DNA of 64,000 nt from Flavonifractor sp. An112 (lineage in GTDB: Bacteria; Bacillota; Clostridia; Oscillospirales; Oscillospiraceae): contig NZ_NFLU01000005.1 of NCBI RefSeq assembly GCF_002161085.1, positions 124,001 to 188,000 on the forward strand, read 5' to 3'. Position numbers and translations under genes: made by a program. Below, piece by piece: positions 1 to 8,575 of this stretch (the stretch's first letter is position 1; each line of letters opens with the position of its first letter). Below the pieces are notes generated by a model. That model ran no database searches and was not told the origin of the DNA. It worked only from the letters and a program-made list of their open reading frames with translations.

Positions 1-781
1 GGGGCCGCAGCAGGGCCTTCTGCTCGTCGGTGAGCTCCTGCTCGGTATGACCCACAGCCTGGAGAGCCACGGCGCCGATGCGCTTCTTTTCGCGGCTGCC
101 CAGGAAGGCGGCGATGAGCAGCACACACACCATACCGGCCAGCACAGCGGGCAGGACAGGCATAAAGAACTCGGTGACGGTGGCCTCGGTGCCCTCCATG
201 GTGGCCAGAGCGGTGTGGGCGCGGATGGTGGGGCCGCCCCAGGGCAGGATGTTCATGGTGCCGGCGGACAGGGCCACGATGGTGGCCAGGGTGGTGCGGC
301 GCATACCCAGCGCGTCATACAGGGGGAGCAGGGCGGGCACGCAGATCAGGAAGGTGACGGCGCCGGAGCCGTCCAGGTGCACGATGGCGGCCAGCACAGC
401 GGTGCCGATGCCGATCTTGATGGGATCGGTGCCCACCAGGTTCAGGATGCCCTTGATGATGGGACGGAAGGTGCCGGCATCGGTGAGAATGCCGAAGAAC
501 AGGATGGAGAAGATGAACATAACGCCGGTGGCGGCCACCGAGCCGATGCCCTTGGAGCCGGTGATCATACCGCCCAGGGACTTGAAGTTGGCCACAAAGT
601 CAACGACGCCCTGTGTGCCCTCCGGGGCACCCTCGGGAACCACGGCCATAAAGAAACAGGCGATGATGCCGGTGACCACAGGAACCACAATCAGGGCCAC
701 CAGGGGGGATGCCTTCTTGGTCATGATGAGCACCAGCATGATCACAACCGTCAGGAATCCCAGGATTGCTAAAGGTGACAT
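1..781 (-). CDS. CitMHS-family citrate/dicarboxylate transporter (5' part, runs off left edge)
   Basis: Open frame reading leftward from ATG at 781 with no stop before base 1, so about 260 N-terminal residues are present and the C-terminus is missing. The protein begins MSPLAILGFLTVVIMLVLIM and continues as alternating hydrophobic segments with short charged loops. The start, the early TKKASPLVALI stretch and the later HLDGSGAVTF and PWGGPTIRA motifs match the CitMHS/ArsB-like ion-transporter superfamily, whose members import metal-citrate or related carboxylates with a cation. AGGAGG lies 9 bases upstream of the ATG. A sigma-54 promoter at 842-857 and three enhancer-like sites precede it, next to a sigma-54 activator gene, so expression is probably on demand for its substrate. 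The substrate itself cannot be read from sequence. Confidence 0.85.
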   Translation of the reverse strand, partial: MSPLAILGFLTVVIMLVLIMTKKASPLVALIVVPVVTGIIACFFMAVVPEGAPEGTQGVVDFVANFKSLGGMITGSKGIGSVAATGVMFIFSILFFGILTDAGTFRPIIKGILNLVGTDPIKIGIGTAVLAAIVHLDGSGAVTFLICVPALLPLYDALGMRRTTLATIVALSAGTMNILPWGGPTIRAHTALATMEGTEATVTEFFMPVLPAVLAGMVCVLLIAAFLGSREKKRIGAVALQAVGHTEQELTDEQKALLRP

Positions 782-841
782 GAACGATACCTCCTCTTGA
801 TTTCGACGGCCCTCTCTCCGACCGCCGTTGCCTCTGGATAA

Positions 842-857
842 AGCAAGACATGTGCCA
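842..857 (-). promoter_or_regulatory. Sigma-54 (-24/-12) promoter for the CitMHS gene
   Basis: On the minus strand the sequence reads TGGCACATGTCTTGCT. This fits the RpoN consensus TGGCAC-N5-TTGC, with GG and GC separated by exactly 10 bases. Transcription would start near 830, giving a leader of about 50 bases before the ATG at 781. It is the only perfect -24/-12 element noticed in the window. Confidence 0.88.
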
Positions 858-944
858 AATGCGGAATAAAGGCGAAAAAAAGGGGAAAGCCCTTGCGGCA
901 CAGTGCCTTTCTTGCTTTGCTGCGCCAGAGGAAGGGAGATGGGA

Positions 945-1055
945 ATTCTAATATTCTGGAAATCAGGAGGGGATGGCGGAGAGAGAAGGGACGCTCAGAG
1001 GAGACCGCTCAACGCATTCTAATATTCTGGAACAACATTCCAGTATTTTAGAATT
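945..1055 (-). promoter_or_regulatory. Three upstream activator sites (UAS) for the sigma-54 activator
   Basis: Two identical 17-mers, ATTCTAATATTCTGGAA, lie at 945-961 and 1016-1032. A third copy at 1039-1055 is inverted and matches 15 of 17. Each site has imperfect dyad symmetry of the form TTCnAnnATnnTnGAA, as expected for a Fis-type dimer. The centres lie roughly 95-200 bp upstream of the -24/-12 element, the normal range for bacterial enhancers. The centre-to-centre spacing is 71 bp and then 23 bp. The third site touches the 3' end of the activator gene. Confidence 0.85.
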
Positions 1056-2399
1056 CTACTTGCCGAGCTTATTGTAGAGGCTGGCCAGGGAGATGCCCAG
1101 CTGGGCGGCGGTCCGCTTTTTCCCCTCCAGGGAGAAGCCGTTTTTCTCCAGCAGGTTGAGAATGACCCGCTTTTCAAAGGCGCGGGTCCGCTGGGCCAGG
1201 GTGAGACCCACGTCCTCCTGCTGGTGGACCAGGTCGCTGGGAAGGGCCTCCTGATTGATCACCCCGGAGGGGGTGAGGTAGGCGGAGAACTCCAGCACAT
1301 TGCGCAGCTCCCGCACGTTGCCCGGCCAGCTGTGGGCCTGGAGGCAGGCTACCGCGTCCTCGGTAAGCCGGAAGGGGCGGCGCAGCTTGTGGGAGAAATC
1401 CTCCAGAATGGCCTGGGCCAGGGCGGGGATGTCCCCCGGCCGCTCCCGCAGAGGGGGAATATGGAGGGGGAAGGTGCTCAGCCGGTAGTACAGGTCCTTG
1501 CGGAACTTGCCGGCGGCCACATAGGCGGGCAGGTCGGCGTTGCAGGCGGCGATGACCCGCACGTCCACCGCCACCTCTTTCAGGCCGCCCACGGGGCGGA
1601 TGGTGTGCTCCTGAAGGACCCGCAGCAGCTTGGCCTGGAGCCCCACGTCCATCTCGGAGATCTCGTCCAGAAAGAGGGTGCCGCCGGAGGCCGCCTCGAA
1701 GAGGCCCATCTTGCCCCCCCGCTTGGCGCCGGTAAAAGCCCCCTCGGCGTAGCCGAAGAGCTCCGATTCCAGCATATTGGCGTTGAAGTTGGAGCAGTTG
1801 ATGGCCACAAACACTCCGTCATGCCGGGGACTGGCGTTGTGGATGGCTTGGGCGTACAGCTCCTTGCCGGTACCGCTCTCGCTCTCCAGCAGCACGGTGG
1901 CGTCAGTGACGGCGATCCGCTGGGCCAGATCTTTCACCCGGGCTACCGCCGGGGTCACCGCCACGATGTCGTCAAAGGTGTACCGGGCGCCGTTGGCCTT
2001 GCTGATGCTGTGGAGCACCTGGCGGCTGCGGGCCTCCACCGCCTCCAGCTCCTCTCTGGTCTGGTAGGCGTCCTCCAGAAAGGTGACTACGCTGAGCCCC
2101 CCCACCAGGGTGTTCCCCTCATAGATGGGGTAGAGGTTGACGAAGTAGAAGTCCTTGATCTCCTGACGGGTGATGTGGAGGATGGGCTTGCCCGCCTCCA
2201 GCACATCGGGCAGCCGGGCGCCCGGGCGCAGATCCCGCAGACGGCGGCCTTCAATGGGACCTACGTCCCCGCCCGCGTCTTTTTTCAGAAATTCCTGGTA
2301 AGCCTTGTTGCCGAAGACGATGCAGCCCTTGGTATCGATGATGGTGATGCCCTCCCGCATGGCGTCGAAGGCGGCTCGGGCGGCGGCGTTGAGTTCCAT
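1056..2399 (-). CDS. Sigma-54-dependent transcriptional activator (PAS-AAA+-Fis HTH)
   Basis: 447 residues. An N-terminal PAS-like sensor spans about residues 1-115 (EGITIIDTKGCIVFGNKAY). A AAA+ domain spans about 145-375, with Walker A ESGTGKE near 174-180, the sigma-54-contacting GAFTGA loop at 220-225, and Walker B TLFLDE. A short Fis-type helix-turn-helix closes the protein (KRTAAQLGISLASLYNKLGK). Such proteins bind distal sites as oligomers and use ATP to open sigma-54 promoters. There is no receiver domain, so the PAS region probably senses a small ligand directly. GGGAGGT precedes the ATG at 2399. The gene lies immediately upstream of, and in the same direction as, the CitMHS gene and its three UAS copies, which are its likely target. 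Confidence 0.93.
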   Translation of the reverse strand: MELNAAARAAFDAMREGITIIDTKGCIVFGNKAYQEFLKKDAGGDVGPIEGRRLRDLRPGARLPDVLEAGKPILHITRQEIKDFYFVNLYPIYEGNTLVGGLSVVTFLEDAYQTREELEAVEARSRQVLHSISKANGARYTFDDIVAVTPAVARVKDLAQRIAVTDATVLLESESGTGKELYAQAIHNASPRHDGVFVAINCSNFNANMLESELFGYAEGAFTGAKRGGKMGLFEAASGGTLFLDEISEMDVGLQAKLLRVLQEHTIRPVGGLKEVAVDVRVIAACNADLPAYVAAGKFRKDLYYRLSTFPLHIPPLRERPGDIPALAQAILEDFSHKLRRPFRLTEDAVACLQAHSWPGNVRELRNVLEFSAYLTPSGVINQEALPSDLVHQQEDVGLTLAQRTRAFEKRVILNLLEKNGFSLEGKKRTAAQLGISLASLYNKLGK

Positions 2400-2734
2400 A
2401 GCTGTACCTCCCAGGTTTTGTTACTGTAAATTATACCCGGTTTGTCAATCGGGGGGAAGTAGGGGCTGCGGTGCGCTCCATGGCGCCGTCTGGCTGGTCA
2501 GGCGCTTGCTGTCAGCGCTATTGGGATCGTCGGCGCGGCAGAAGCTGGCCCGGATTTCCAGGGGGAGGAGCAGACTGGACGCGCCCTGTATGGTGCGGGA
2601 AAATAAGGGGAGGGATGATGAAATTTCATACTTTTCTTTTTCGAAAAAGATTTTATACTAGAGTTATCCTAACCGCGGGGCTGCTTGTGCCAACCTTGCG
2701 TACGTCGGATCAATCGTAAGAAGGAGCGAAGAGA
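2400..2734. other. Intergenic region with a 16-bp palindrome next to a TATACT box
   Basis: This 335-base gap separates the leftward activator gene from the rightward ABC importer. The only clear structure is a perfect palindrome, TCTTTTTCGAAAAAGA at 2635-2650, followed four bases later by a -10-like TATACT at 2654-2659. No good -35 box is placed at 17 bp. The palindrome would overlap polymerase binding, so it could be an operator for the importer operon. No gene or RNA was recognised. Confidence 0.4.
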
Positions 2735-3520
2735 ATGGAACAGAAGAAAAAGTCCCTTGCCAGCCGGATTCCATCAAAGGTCTGGCTGCTCATCTCTTTT
2801 GCGGTGGCCATGCTGGTTTGGTACATCATGTCCATCATTCCCCAGACGTCCCGCGCTTTCCCCAACGTGGTGGTGACCATTCAGGGTCTCATGACCATGG
2901 TGGAGCGCGGCGTGTTCTGGCAGGACCTGAGCAGCAGCTTGATCTCCGTGGCAATGGGTTACGCCATTGGCTTTGTCATCGCCCTGCCCGTGGCCATCCT
3001 GATGGCCTGGTATGTGCCGGTGCGCAACATCCTGGAGCCCTGGATCCAGTTTATCCGTAACATCCCCCCTCTGGCCTATGTGCCTCTGATCGTGATCTGT
3101 GCCGGCGTGGGCCGGCTGCCTCAGGTGATCGTGATCACCATCGCCTGCTTCCTCATCATGTGTGTGACCATCTATCAGGGCGTGATCAACGTGGATGAGA
3201 CCCTCATCAAGGCCGCCCGGGTTCTGGGCGCCACCGACAAGGACATCTTCGTTCGGGTCATTACCCCCGCCACCCTGCCCTTCATCCTCACCGCTGTCCG
3301 GCTGGGTGCTTCCGTCGCTCTGACCACCCTGATCGCAGCCGAATCCACCGGCGCTATGGCCGGCCTGGGTATGCGTATCCGGTCTCTGAACAACAGCTTT
3401 GACGCGGCCCCCATGCTGGCCTACGTCATCATCATCGGCATCATCGGTATTACTCTTGAAAAAATTATCAAATTCTTGGAAAGGAAGCTGACGGGATGGC
3501 AGGAGAAGAGAGAAATCTGA
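2735..3520 (+). CDS. ABC transporter permease, sulfonate/nitrate/taurine class
   Basis: 261 residues with about six membrane segments. It has the BPD_transp_1 fold and the conserved cytoplasmic coupling region (VDETLIKAARVLGATDKDIFVRVITPATLPFILTA is the EAA loop area, residues about 150-185). The closest families are SsuC, TauC and NrtB permeases. The start ATG follows AAGGAG by eight bases. It overlaps the ATPase gene by 25 bases and heads a permease-ATPase-binding-protein set at 2735-5409. The substrate is not fixed by sequence. Aliphatic sulfonates, taurine, nitrate/cyanate and thiamine precursors are all handled by this family. Confidence 0.9.
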   Translation: MEQKKKSLASRIPSKVWLLISFAVAMLVWYIMSIIPQTSRAFPNVVVTIQGLMTMVERGVFWQDLSSSLISVAMGYAIGFVIALPVAILMAWYVPVRNILEPWIQFIRNIPPLAYVPLIVICAGVGRLPQVIVITIACFLIMCVTIYQGVINVDETLIKAARVLGATDKDIFVRVITPATLPFILTAVRLGASVALTTLIAAESTGAMAGLGMRIRSLNNSFDAAPMLAYVIIIGIIGITLEKIIKFLERKLTGWQEKREI

Positions 3521-4287
3521 TCGTCAAGATCGATAACGTCCGCAAGGTATACAATACCCGCAACGGCGAGATGGTAGCCCTGAACGGGGTGGACCTGGAC
3601 ATCTATGAGAACGAATTTATCTGCGTGGTAGGCCCCTCCGGCTGCGGTAAGTCTACCCTGCTCAACATCATCGCCGGCCTCCACGAGGCCACTTCCGGCG
3701 CTGTCTACTGCAAAGGCAAGAAGGTCACCGGCACCGGCACCGAGCGCGGCGTGGTCTTCCAGCAGTACGCCCTGTTCCCCTGGCTCACCGTGAAGAAGAA
3801 CGTCATGTTCGCTCTGGAGATGAAGGGCATCAAGGGCAAAGAGGCCGAGGATCTGGCCATGAAGTACCTGGAGAAGGTGGATCTGACCAAGTTTGCCGAC
3901 CACTATCCCAAGGAGCTGTCCGGCGGCATGAAGCAGCGCGTGGCCATCGCCCGCGCCTACGCCGCTGACCCCGAGGTGCTGCTGATGGACGAGCCCTTCG
4001 GCGCCCTGGACGCCCAGACCCGTACCCAGCTGCAGACCGAGCTGCTGGAGACCTGGGAGAAGGACCGCAAGACCTGCTTCTTCATCACCCACGATGTAGA
4101 GGAGGCCATCATCCTGGCCCAGAAGGTCATCATCATGTCCGCCCGTCCCGGCCGCATCAAGTCCATCATCGACATCGACATCCCCTATCCCCGTACTCAG
4201 GAGACCAAGATGACTCCTCGCTTCCTGGAGCTGAAGAACGAGATCTGGAGCCAGGTGTACCAGGAGTATCTGGAGGTCCGCAAGTAA
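3496..4287 (+). CDS. ABC transporter ATP-binding protein, sulfonate/nitrate/taurine class
   Basis: 263 residues, the usual length for SsuB/TauB/NrtD ATPases. Walker A is GPSGCGKST near residues 44-52. The Q-loop lies in GVVFQQYALFPWLTV, the signature is LSGGMKQRVAIARA, Walker B is VLLMDEPFGALD, and the H-loop is FFITHDVEEAI. It energises import through the 2735-3520 permease. The reading frame starts inside the end of the permease gene, which implies translational coupling, with AAAGGAAG upstream. Confidence 0.93.
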   Translation: MAGEERNLIVKIDNVRKVYNTRNGEMVALNGVDLDIYENEFICVVGPSGCGKSTLLNIIAGLHEATSGAVYCKGKKVTGTGTERGVVFQQYALFPWLTVKKNVMFALEMKGIKGKEAEDLAMKYLEKVDLTKFADHYPKELSGGMKQRVAIARAYAADPEVLLMDEPFGALDAQTRTQLQTELLETWEKDRKTCFFITHDVEEAIILAQKVIIMSARPGRIKSIIDIDIPYPRTQETKMTPRFLELKNEIWSQVYQEYLEVRK

Positions 4288-4359
4288 TCAGGTTGGAACG
4301 GCACTGGCCGTTGCAATAGAGGAAAAGAACCCCAAACTATTAAATAGGAGGAAATGAAC

Positions 4360-5409
4360 GTGAAGAAGTTTCTTGCCATGCTCCTGGCCGTGGCCATGCT
4401 GGGCGGCGCTCTGGCTGCCTGCGGCGGCGGCGAAACCACCAGCACCCCCTCCGGCAACACCGGCACTCCCGCCGGAAACTCCGAGACCCCCACTGTTGAG
4501 ACTGTTGATATCAATGTGGGCTATATGCCCAACTACGGCGGCCTGTGGAGCCTGATGACCGCCAAGGAGAAGGGCTTCTTTGAGGAAGAGGGCCTGAACG
4601 TCACCATGACCCAGTTCGAGGACGGCCCCACCATCATCGCCGCCATGGAGAACGGCTCCGTGAACTTCGGCTACATCGGCCAGGGCGCTCATAAGCTGTG
4701 CGTCCAGGGCAACGCCACCATCATCGCTCTGTCCCACATCTCCAACGGCGATGCCCTCATCGGCGGCCCTGGCATCAGCACTGTTGAGGACCTGAAGGGT
4801 AAGGTCGTGGCCTACTCCTCCGGCACCTCCAGCGAGGATATCCTGCGCAACGCTCTGGCTGCTCACAACATGACCATGGATGACATCCAGGCCATGGACA
4901 TGGACGCTCCCTCCATCGTGACTGCTATGATGTCCGGCGGCGTGGACGCCTGCGCCACCTGGTCCCCCAACAGCCTGACCATCCTGGAGGGCATGGAGGG
5001 CACCACCAAGCTGGCTGACAACATGACCTTCTCCGACACCACCGTGTCCCTGGCCAGCTGGATCGCCACCCCCAAGTACCTGGAAGAGAACCGCGACGTG
5101 ACCGTTCGCTTTGTCCGCGCTCTGATGAAGGCTATGGATTACGCTGCTGACGGCAACTACGAAGAGGTTGCTCAGTGGTGTGCCACTCAGGCCGCTCTGG
5201 ACTATGACACCATGTACAATCAGCGCGGCGACGCCGACTGGCTCACCGGCAAGGAAGTGGTGGACGGCGTGGCCGACGGCACCGTCAAGGGCTACTACGA
5301 GCTGCAGCAGAAGAACCTGCTGGACGGCGGCTCCATCACCGAAGAGGATGTGTGCCCCGTCGAGGATTACGTGGACTTCGATCTGATGACCGAGGCCGGC
5401 AACTACTAA
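4360..5409 (+). CDS. ABC transporter substrate-binding lipoprotein (SsuA/NrtA/ThiY-like)
   Basis: 349 residues from GTG 4360. It has a lipoprotein signal peptide (VKKFLAMLLAVAMLGGALAAC, with lipobox LAAC) and then a Ser/Thr/Pro/Gly linker. The binding domain opens INVGYMPNYGGLWSLMTAKEKGFFEEEGL, the hallmark of NMT1/OpuAC-like proteins for sulfonates, taurine, nitrate or pyrimidine precursors. An ATG at 4354 is in frame, but AGGAGG at 4346-4351 sits only 2 bases from it and 8 bases from the GTG. The GTG is therefore the likelier start. It is the third gene of the importer and is followed by a strong terminator. Confidence 0.88.
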   Translation: MKKFLAMLLAVAMLGGALAACGGGETTSTPSGNTGTPAGNSETPTVETVDINVGYMPNYGGLWSLMTAKEKGFFEEEGLNVTMTQFEDGPTIIAAMENGSVNFGYIGQGAHKLCVQGNATIIALSHISNGDALIGGPGISTVEDLKGKVVAYSSGTSSEDILRNALAAHNMTMDDIQAMDMDAPSIVTAMMSGGVDACATWSPNSLTILEGMEGTTKLADNMTFSDTTVSLASWIATPKYLEENRDVTVRFVRALMKAMDYAADGNYEEVAQWCATQAALDYDTMYNQRGDADWLTGKEVVDGVADGTVKGYYELQQKNLLDGGSITEEDVCPVEDYVDFDLMTEAGNY

Positions 5410-5422
5410 TATGACCCCAGGA

Positions 5423-5455
5423 GGGGCGGCGGCGGAATACCGCCGCCGCCCCTTT
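5423..5455 (+). terminator. Rho-independent terminator after the ABC importer
   Basis: A perfect 13-bp GC stem, with arms at 5423-5435 and 5440-5452 (GGGGCGGCGGCGG and its complement) and an AATA loop, is followed by TTT. It separates the importer operon from the two-component/sugar operon. Confidence 0.85.
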
Positions 5456-5472
5456 CCCGCGTAAACAGATTC

Positions 5473-5501
5473 TTTACAAAGCCGGAGTGAGCGGATACAA
5501 T
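5473..5501 (+). promoter_or_regulatory. Sigma-A promoter of the kinase/sugar operon
   Basis: TTTACA at 5473-5478 and TACAAT at 5496-5501 are separated by 17 bp. The predicted start near 5508 gives a 28-base leader to the ATG at 5536. No further strong promoter was seen before 15.2 kb, so the nine genes that follow are probably one transcript. Confidence 0.75.
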
Positions 5502-5535
5502 AGCACCGGAAACCACAACTGGAGGAGGACAAGCT

Positions 5536-7083
5536 ATGCTTCTGTTGTTGGCCGTGGGGCTGCTCATCGGCTCCATTCTGGTGCTGTGCGTCAAAAAGAA
5601 TCTGGAGTCCCTGCTGCTGGTAGGACTGTGCCTGAGCCTTACGGTCTATTTCGTGGGGCTGATGGTCTTTATCGCCAAGAAGGGCGGCCTGTCCCAGGAG
5701 GTCATGAACTTCCTGTTTTTCAACCAGAAGATTCGCATCTGGGTGCAGTACCGCTTTATTACCCTGGGACAGCTGGGCTACATTGTGGCCCTGGGCCGCT
5801 ATCTGTTCCCGCTGTTCCTGCTGGAGATGGCCTTCCAGTATTCCATGCTTTCCGCCCTGCGGAAGGCGCCGCTGGTCCGGAAACTGGTGCTGGTGCTGCC
5901 TGCCGTTTCCCTGGTGCTCTATTACCCCAGTGTGTACCGGAGCCTGGTGATCAGGTTCCCGGTGTTCAAGGATATCCTGGTCCAGTTCTCTTATATCTGG
6001 GTCATGTGCTATGTGGCGCTGGCGGTAGGCCTGCTGGTTGTGGAATATTGCTCCACCACCATGCATTTTTCCCGGCGGAAGTTTCTGCCCATCGTCATCT
6101 CTCTGGTGGCGCTGGCCACTCTGTATGTGATATACTGCGGTCAGGACCCGGGGCAGATCTACCGGTTCTACAGCTACGACTATACCTGGATCAAGGGTGT
6201 GGGCTATCTGCAATTCGCCCTCAGCATAGGCGGTTATATGGTCCTGGTGGCGGTTAACCTGGTGTGCGGTATCCTGGGTCTGGGCAGTATGTTGCGTTAC
6301 ACTCAGACAAGCTTTGCGTCCGACCGGGACGAGGTGGTGCTGGAGCGTAAGTTCGATGTGGCCCGCAGCGGCGCCTCGGTCTTTGTCCACAGCATCAAGA
6401 ACCAGTTGCTGGCCAACCGGGTGCTCTACAAGCGCATCCGTGCTGAACTGCAGAAGGAGGAGCCCGACCTGGACAAGGTGCGGGGCTACGCCGACAGCCT
6501 GTGCGACAACAACGAGCTGCTCATCGGCCGCTCGGAGGAACTCTACCGCACGGTCAAGGCCAAATCAGTACGCCTGGTGCCGGTGTCCTTAGGCCGCCTG
6601 GAGGAGATCACCCTGGACCGGTTCCGCAAGAAATATCCCGATGGCCGGGTCAGGGCGCTGATGGACCGGGAGGTCCAGGTGCTGGCCGATGAGAACTACC
6701 TCAGTGAGGCCCTGTACAACCTGCTCACCAACGCCTGGGAGGCCACCATCGGATATGAGGAGACCAGGCCGGTGGAGCTGGTGAGCCACCAGGAGCGGCT
6801 GTATACGGTTCTGGAGGTCAAGGACCACGGTCCCGGTATTAAGACGGGAGAATTCAAACACATCTTTGAGCCCTTCTATTCCAGCAAGAACAGCAATTTC
6901 AACTGGGGCATGGGTCTGTACCATGTCCGTACCATCGTGCGCAGCCACCTGGGTTCCCTGCGGGTGGAGAACCGGCCGGAGGGAGGAGCTTCCTTCTTCA
7001 TTCTGCTGCCCCGCTATGGTACCGTCCAGCCGAGGCAGGGAGGAAAAAAGCATGATACGCATTTTGGTCGCAGAGGACTTTGA
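5536..7083 (+). CDS. Membrane sensor histidine kinase
   Basis: 515 residues. The N-terminal half (about 1-255) has about seven to eight hydrophobic segments and no recognisable extracellular domain, so it may sense a membrane or small ligand. The phospho-acceptor is probably H285 in FVHSIKNQLLANR, an H-x2-KN box seen in several Firmicute kinases. The ATPase domain follows, with N-box LYNLLTNAWEAT, G1 DHGPGI and G2 NWGMGLYHV. ATG 5536 follows GGAGGAGG. The 3' end overlaps the response regulator by 32 bases, so the two are a pair. They lead the sugar-enzyme operon, which they may control. Confidence 0.9.
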   Translation: MLLLLAVGLLIGSILVLCVKKNLESLLLVGLCLSLTVYFVGLMVFIAKKGGLSQEVMNFLFFNQKIRIWVQYRFITLGQLGYIVALGRYLFPLFLLEMAFQYSMLSALRKAPLVRKLVLVLPAVSLVLYYPSVYRSLVIRFPVFKDILVQFSYIWVMCYVALAVGLLVVEYCSTTMHFSRRKFLPIVISLVALATLYVIYCGQDPGQIYRFYSYDYTWIKGVGYLQFALSIGGYMVLVAVNLVCGILGLGSMLRYTQTSFASDRDEVVLERKFDVARSGASVFVHSIKNQLLANRVLYKRIRAELQKEEPDLDKVRGYADSLCDNNELLIGRSEELYRTVKAKSVRLVPVSLGRLEEITLDRFRKKYPDGRVRALMDREVQVLADENYLSEALYNLLTNAWEATIGYEETRPVELVSHQERLYTVLEVKDHGPGIKTGEFKHIFEPFYSSKNSNFNWGMGLYHVRTIVRSHLGSLRVENRPEGGASFFILLPRYGTVQPRQGGKKHDTHFGRRGL

Positions 7084-7717
7084 GCTGATCCGGGAGGATC
7101 TGTGCGATGTCCTCAACCAACAGGAAGATATGACCGTGGTGGGCAGCGCCGCCAGCGGAAAGGAGATCGAGGCCCTGGCCCTGGAGACCGACTTCGATCT
7201 CGTTCTTATGGATATTGAGATGGAGACCACTACCGCCGGCATCCAGGCCACCGAGCACATCCTGGAGAAAAAGCCGGAGGCCAAGGTCCTCTTCCTCACC
7301 GCCCACGAGACCGACAACATGATCCTCACCTCCATGGGCGCGGGGGCGGTGGATTACATCGTCAAGGGCTGCGAGGACGCCGAGCTGCTCCAGCACATCC
7401 GCAGCGCCTATGCCGGCCAGGCCATGCTGGACGGCAAGATCCAGAACCTGCTGCTCAAGGAGTATTCCCGCCTGCGTACCTCGGAGCGGTCCCTGCTCTT
7501 TTTCATCAGCACAGTCTCCCAGCTCACCGCCGCCGAGCGGGATCTGGTTCGGCTGCTGCTGGAGGACAAGAAGATCAAGGAGATCGCCGCGGAGCGGTGC
7601 GTGGAGGTCGTCACCGTCAAGACTCAGATCAAGAGCCTGCTGCGGAAGTTCGGCTGCACCCGGACCAAGGAGATCGTGGATACCATCCGGGAATTGAACG
7701 TAACCCATCTGTTTTAA
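7052..7717 (+). CDS. Response regulator, receiver plus LuxR/NarL-type output
   Basis: 221 residues. The receiver domain has acidic pocket E8-D9, phospho-acceptor D54 (LVLMDIEM), T83 and K105 (DYIVKG). The C-terminal 60 residues form a LuxR-type helix-turn-helix (LTAAERDLVRLLLEDKKIKEIAAERCVEVVTVKTQIKSLLRKFG). AGGGAGG lies 8 bases before ATG 7052, inside the end of the kinase gene. It should be phosphorylated by the adjacent kinase and act as a transcription factor. Its gene is 34 bases from the nagB-like gene with no promoter between, which makes the downstream operon its most likely context. Confidence 0.92.
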   Translation: MIRILVAEDFELIREDLCDVLNQQEDMTVVGSAASGKEIEALALETDFDLVLMDIEMETTTAGIQATEHILEKKPEAKVLFLTAHETDNMILTSMGAGAVDYIVKGCEDAELLQHIRSAYAGQAMLDGKIQNLLLKEYSRLRTSERSLLFFISTVSQLTAAERDLVRLLLEDKKIKEIAAERCVEVVTVKTQIKSLLRKFGCTRTKEIVDTIRELNVTHLF

Positions 7718-7751
7718 GCATTGACATACCGTCATAGAAAGGAAGATCCAC

Positions 7752-8567
7752 ATGGACTATTATCACATTTCCGCCCAGGACCTGGGCAAGAATGCCAAGA
7801 TTCCCGTCGTTAAGCTGGGGGACTCCGGCGAGGTGTTCTATGAGATCGCCATGGAGATGATCAACACCATCAAGGCTCACAACGAGAAGGGCGAAAAGAC
7901 CGTCTTTATCTGCCCCGTGGGTCCTGTGGGCCAGTATCCCATCTTTGTCCGCCTGGTGAACCGGGACCGGATCAGCCTGAAGAACTGCTGGTTCATCAAC
8001 ATGGACGAGTATCTCAATGACGACGACACCTACATCGACAAGGAGAGCCCCCTGTCCTTCCGCGGCTTTATGGAGCGCACTGTGTACACCAAGATCGACG
8101 AGGAGCTGCTGATGCCTGCCGAGCAGCGGGTGTTCCCGAACCCTGCCGACCCCGGCTATGTGGACCGCCTGATCGAGGAGCTGGGCGGCGTGGACATTGC
8201 CTTCGGCGGCATCGGCATCAACGGCCATCTGGCCTTCAACGAGTCCCGTGAGGACATGACCGCCGAGGAGTTTGCCGCTCAGGGCACCCGGGCCCTGTCC
8301 CTGAATCCCGAGACCCGTACCGCCAACGCCATCGGCGACCGCTGCGGCGCCATCGATGCCATGCCCCACCGTGCCGTCACCATCGGCATCAAGCAGATCC
8401 TGGGTGCCCGCAAGGTCCGTCTGGGCGTGTTCCGGGAGTGGCACCGCTCCGTGGTCCGTCAGGCCGCTTACGGCGAGGTGACCGCTCACTTCCCCGCCAG
8501 CCTGCTGCAGAACCACCCCGACGCCATCATCTTCACCAACTCCCTGGCCGCCGGCCAGCCCTTCTGA
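7752..8567 (+). CDS. NagB-like glucosamine-6-phosphate deaminase/isomerase paralogue
   Basis: 271 residues, NagB/SugIsomerase fold. Conserved catalytic elements are present: NMDEY (D85-E86) and GGIGINGHLAFNE (H159, E164). ETRTANA also matches the family. The phosphate-binding features of true NagB are not recognisable: the usual TGGTPEG-type loop is replaced by CPVGPVGQY at about 54-62, and the late GxxKA lysine motif by FREWHRS at about 227-233. It may therefore act on a different amino sugar or a non-phosphorylated analogue. N in place of D in the GINGH motif is also found in active Bacillus NagB. It is followed 8 bases later by nagA. Confidence 0.85.
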   Translation: MDYYHISAQDLGKNAKIPVVKLGDSGEVFYEIAMEMINTIKAHNEKGEKTVFICPVGPVGQYPIFVRLVNRDRISLKNCWFINMDEYLNDDDTYIDKESPLSFRGFMERTVYTKIDEELLMPAEQRVFPNPADPGYVDRLIEELGGVDIAFGGIGINGHLAFNESREDMTAEEFAAQGTRALSLNPETRTANAIGDRCGAIDAMPHRAVTIGIKQILGARKVRLGVFREWHRSVVRQAAYGEVTAHFPASLLQNHPDAIIFTNSLAAGQPF

Positions 8568-8575
8568 GGTACCCT

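Noticed and set aside
4288-6390. 700-codon open frame on the minus strand
   Set aside because: It lies across the binding-protein and kinase genes, both with clear families and ribosome sites. Its composition (Gly, His, Gln, Val-rich) is that of an antisense frame in GC-rich DNA.
8230-8250. NagB-like protein thought inactive because D of the DGH motif is N
   Set aside because: Functional Bacillus-type NagB also has NGH there, so this change alone means little. Only the phosphate-loop changes were kept as a finding.
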